Assembly (NCBI GenBank): GCA_043746815.1
Contig: JAYTQG010000011.1
Coordinates: 1-5,620, forward strand
Reading direction: 5' to 3'
DNA: 5,620 bases
Origin: JAYTQG01 sp043746815
GTDB taxonomy: Bacteria; Actinomycetota; Thermoleophilia; Miltoncostaeales; Miltoncostaeaceae
The notes beneath the pieces were generated by a model. It saw only the letters and a program-made list of their open reading frames with translations. It was not told the DNA's origin and did no database searches. Numbering within the stretch: position 1 is the first letter of the stretch; each line of letters begins with the position of its first letter. This document shows, in pieces, positions 2,884 through 5,620 of this stretch. Made by a program: the position numbers and the translations under genes.

Positions 2884-5604
2884 CTACATCACCTTCACTG
2901 AGAACGGCTTCCCGTTGACTGGCTCAAAGGGCCAGCCGCGCTCAGCGGGGACCGCGATGCGCATCTGCACGGCGTACCCAGCGGCGCGACGGAAGCGGTA
3001 CGTGATGTGGAAGGCGCCGAACCTGTCGGCGTTCACGTTGGCGATTGGCCGCCACGAGCTGCCGTCACGCCACTGCAGCTGGAGCAGTTTGCTGGCGGCA
3101 AGCGGTCCGGGAGTGAGGTGCCCGGTGATGACCAGTTTGTCGCCGAGGTGGAGCGTGCGGGTGTTGACCTGCTGGACGAGACCTGCCGGAACACGCAATT
3201 TCACGTGGCCAAGAATCTCGTCCCCGTGCTGGGCAGTGACCCGCCAGATGCCGCCACGGGCAACGGTTGCGTTGAGGTTGAAGTGTCCCGTCGCGTCGCT
3301 GATGGTTGTTCCCGCCAGCGTTCCGGCAGAGTCGTAGAGCGTCACGGCCGTGGCGGCCGCCTTGCCATTGATTTGCTGCAAGACACCCTCAAGGCGGATT
3401 TGCTGGCCCATGCGGAACTGCGCGGCGTTCGTCTCGGTCACCGCCGTCCGCGGCTTGCCGGGACGAGCAATCCAGAGCTCCGTCATCCGGTAGCGCGGGG
3501 CGCTGGGATCGCTCTTTGCGCTACCCCCGGCCACGGCAGTCGCTGGGCCGTCCGGTTTCCACGTCAGTTTCGCCGTCGCGCTGCTCTTGTTGCCTGCCGC
3601 GTCGCACGCGGTGACACGAACCCGGTAGTCACCGGCTTTCAGTCCAACCATCGGAATCTCAGCGGAGGCGCCCGTCGTGGGGACGGTGCTTCCGGCCATC
3701 TCCGCGACGGGCTGCCAGGCGACGTTCGTGCTGACGCCCTGAAGTTCGATCGTGGTGAGGCAGCTGCCAAAGCCGATTGCGTCGGTTTGGGTCCACGAGA
3801 CCTTCGGCGTTGCTCCCCCAGTGACGGTGGCCGTGACTGTCGGGGCCGTGCGGTCGAAGACGATCGTCGGACCCGGCGCCTCGCTGATATTTCCGGCGGC
3901 GTCTGCGACCTGAACGGTCGTCGCGTGGCGCCCCTCCCGAAAGCCGGTGAGGTCGACGGTGACCGTCGTCGGGCCCTGCCCCTGAAGCGCTGGTGCGGTG
4001 CCGACTGCCTTGAAGGTTCCCGGCGTCCGAAGCCCATTTGTGTCTGAGCTGGCCATGATACGGACGCTGTTGATCCCAGAGGCACTATCGCTGAGTCCCG
4101 GCAGTGTCAGGGTGTACTTGGCTCCCGTGGTGGGAGCGCTGAGGGACCAACCCGACGGGTCGCCGAGCGTGGGCGAGGTGGTGTCGAGCTGAACCGTTGT
4201 CTCAGCGCGGGCGGCCAACTGCGACGGAAATTGCGGGTCGCGAGCGACAACGGTGATTCGGTGAACGCCGTCGCCGATCCCCGCCGGAAGCGGGGCTGCA
4301 ACGCTGTGACCGCCGCGCGCTGTCGCGCCGCGTGACAGGAGTGGCAGTTCCTGGCCGGAGCCGCTGCCGTCCTTCGCCGTGTTGATAGTGACGGCAACCT
4401 CACCAATTCCGTCCGCACGGTTGTCGCCGAGGTCGAGTGAAAGCGGCGTCGCCGCAGTGAGGCCAGCGACCCATCCACTCGGGCCCGCAGCGCTGACACT
4501 GGGAGGCGTCGCATCGACACGAACCGGACGCGACTCGCTTGAGGAATCGTTCTCGGCACCATCGATGCTCATGACTCGGAGGTTGATATCCTGACCGTCG
4601 AAGCGCTTCAGGTCAATCGCGGAGAGGCGGTCCCCGGTGGACTGATTCGCCAAGACCGAGTTGTCGGGAGCAACGATCGACCAGGCCCGAGTTCCGGAAC
4701 CGGCACCGACGTCGGCGATGTTGATATCTGCTCGGATGACACCTGGCGCGATCGGCACCGGGTTGATGTCGGCATGCGGCGGCGTCCGGTCGAGATGGAA
4801 TGTGCCCACCGCGTCCGTGCCATCGGTACCGTCGCCGTCCACGTGAACCCGCGCGGTATAGGTCCCATCGGCAACGCCATCGAGGCTGATGTCGGCGGCG
4901 TGGTCGCCAACTTGGCGAAACCAACCGCCAGCGCGCTCGCCGAGGCCGTCGATACTGATGTGCTGGTTGCCGATCCCGGACCCACCGAAGTTGTCGTTCG
5001 TGCTCCAGCTGACGGGAAGAACGGTCGTTCCAAGCGGAAGCCAGACGCCCGGGACCGCCATTGACACCCCCGGCGCCTGCGTGTCCTGCACGATTGCGTG
5101 GGGGGATGTCACCCAGTAGCGCTTTGACGGCTCGGCAGCCGCCCCGCCAATCTGGTCGATGCGAAGTTGCGTGTGACAGGCAGAGGTGGCGACCGCGTAA
5201 TAGCGACGCCCGGGGTTGATGGCCCCGGCGAGGTCGTCGCGCAGATTTCCGGACGTTGCGAAGATCGTCGCGCCCGAATCCGTCACGCGAAATGCGTGGC
5301 GCGGCGACGTCGACGGGCCGCTGCGACCTGCGTTCCAGCGGACCTGAACGATGTTCGCTCCGGGCACCGCGCAGACGTCCCAATCCACCCACCAACGTGG
5401 GCCGTCCAGCGACGACGAATTGGTCGCGCCGCCGATGTCCCACTCGTCGCCCGTGTGAAGGACGTTCCAGTTGCCCGACCACGTTGCTTCTGCCGGAACC
5501 CCGAGATCGTAGAGGGAGCCGAACTGCGCTCCGTCAGCCTTCGGGGGCTCCGCTCCTGCAAACGCTGGCAGTGCCAAGATCGCGCTTGCAACCATCGTTG
5601 TCAT
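2884..5604 (-). CDS. Large secreted multi-domain Ig-like repeat protein (5' end uncertain, may continue past the window)
   Basis: At least 906 residues; no known named gene. Signal peptide: the hydrophobic MVASAILALPAFAGA near 4-18, with probable cleavage after AFA or AGA. The n-region lacks a positive charge if the ATG at 5604 is used. The frame stays open to the window edge and adds ...CSAKG, and the AAGGG there is only 1 nt from this ATG, so the true start is probably upstream. Residues ~20-170: an unrecognised beta-rich, Trp/Tyr-rich domain (GNWNVLHTGDEWDIGG, RWWVDWDVCAV) with C78 and C143. Then D-x-T-x-P linkers at about 174, 272, 364, 474 and 584, each opening a ~92-110-residue Ig/Big-like unit. 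Units end in D-A-A-G-N-like turns (ADAAGN 567-572, CDAAGN 667-672), and C615/C667 may form a disulfide. Residues ~705-805 and ~806-906: two similar beta-sandwich modules. No LPXTG, membrane anchor or catalytic motif seen. Probably an extracellular adhesin or envelope scaffold; function unknown. Gene call is firm, role is not. Confidence 0.85.
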   Translation of the reverse strand: MTTMVASAILALPAFAGAEPPKADGAQFGSLYDLGVPAEATWSGNWNVLHTGDEWDIGGATNSSSLDGPRWWVDWDVCAVPGANIVQVRWNAGRSGPSTSPRHAFRVTDSGATIFATSGNLRDDLAGAINPGRRYYAVATSACHTQLRIDQIGGAAAEPSKRYWVTSPHAIVQDTQAPGVSMAVPGVWLPLGTTVLPVSWSTNDNFGGSGIGNQHISIDGLGERAGGWFRQVGDHAADISLDGVADGTYTARVHVDGDGTDGTDAVGTFHLDRTPPHADINPVPIAPGVIRADINIADVGAGSGTRAWSIVAPDNSVLANQSTGDRLSAIDLKRFDGQDINLRVMSIDGAENDSSSESRPVRVDATPPSVSAAGPSGWVAGLTAATPLSLDLGDNRADGIGEVAVTINTAKDGSGSGQELPLLSRGATARGGHSVAAPLPAGIGDGVHRITVVARDPQFPSQLAARAETTVQLDTTSPTLGDPSGWSLSAPTTGAKYTLTLPGLSDSASGINSVRIMASSDTNGLRTPGTFKAVGTAPALQGQGPTTVTVDLTGFREGRHATTVQVADAAGNISEAPGPTIVFDRTAPTVTATVTGGATPKVSWTQTDAIGFGSCLTTIELQGVSTNVAWQPVAEMAGSTVPTTGASAEIPMVGLKAGDYRVRVTACDAAGNKSSATAKLTWKPDGPATAVAGGSAKSDPSAPRYRMTELWIARPGKPRTAVTETNAAQFRMGQQIRLEGVLQQINGKAAATAVTLYDSAGTLAGTTISDATGHFNLNATVARGGIWRVTAQHGDEILGHVKLRVPAGLVQQVNTRTLHLGDKLVITGHLTPGPLAASKLLQLQWRDGSSWRPIANVNADRFGAFHITYRFRRAAGYAVQMRIAVPAERGWPFEPVNGKPFSVKVM

Positions 5605-5620
5605 GCCCTTCGCTGAACAC

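Noticed and set aside
3007..4047. 346-codon open frame on the plus strand opposite the large secreted protein gene
   Set aside because: Arg/Gly-rich composition typical of a GC-rich antisense shadow, no domain pattern, and the opposite strand codes a convincing repeat protein throughout.
4613..5482. 289-codon open frame on the minus strand within the secreted protein gene in another frame
   Set aside because: Extremely Arg-rich, low-complexity reading (shadow frame); the overlapping frame has signal peptide, Ig-like linkers and coherent domains.
1..5620. CRISPR array, insertion sequence, rRNA or tRNA, riboswitch
   Set aside because: No regularly spaced identical repeats of 20-40 bp, no transposase motifs or terminal inverted repeats, no RNA-gene structure seen on either strand.

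Overview
The window reads as chromosomal DNA from a high-GC Actinomycetota bacterium. The best guess is the class Thermoleophilia (Solirubrobacterales-like). Three things point there: strong G/C preference at third codon positions, likely leaderless genes (a TANNNT box 6-7 nt before a GTG start), and a large secreted protein whose last ~100 residues follow the 'LQLQWRDGSSWRPIANVNAD..GAFHITYRFRR....YPF-like' pattern I associate with secreted proteins of that group. The taxon is inference; there is no rRNA or marker gene to fix it.

Layout. (1) 1-701, minus strand: the first 233 codons of a histidinol-phosphate aminotransferase (hisC-like), which runs off the left edge just after its PLP-binding lysine. 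(2) 702-767: a 66-bp divergent intergenic region with one leaderless-type promoter facing each way. (3) 768-2221, plus strand: a two-gene unit. It has a stand-alone LON substrate-binding-domain protein (COG2802 type), then a YgfZ/CAF17-type folate-binding Fe-S maintenance protein. The two overlap by 4 nt (CTGA), which implies a rare CTG start for the second. (4) 2230-2809, minus strand: a MazEF-type toxin-antitoxin pair (ribbon-helix-helix antitoxin, then MazF toxin; ORFs overlap by 14 nt), convergent with ygfZ and only 8 nt from it. (5) 2810-2883: a repeat-rich 74-bp intergenic region, probably the TA operator/promoter and possibly the terminator of the gene upstream. (6) 2884 to about the right edge, minus strand: a secreted protein of at least 906 residues. 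It has a signal peptide, an N-terminal beta-rich domain, five Ig-like units announced by D-x-T-x-P linkers, and two tandem C-terminal beta-sandwich modules.

How the genes relate. LON-YgfZ is almost certainly co-translated and is the most functionally suggestive pair: an uncharacterised LON-domain protein coupled to an Fe-S repair protein. mazE-mazF is a self-contained stress or addiction module. The giant Ig-domain protein looks like an extracellular or envelope adhesin or scaffold, with no visible tie to its neighbours. Every gene has a recognisable family or fold, and I see no CRISPR array, insertion sequence, RNA gene or clearly new multi-gene system. The least described items are the N-terminal domain of the secreted protein, the tandem C-terminal modules, the CTG-started YgfZ and the TA control region. 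No stretch over 300 bases lacks a gene.
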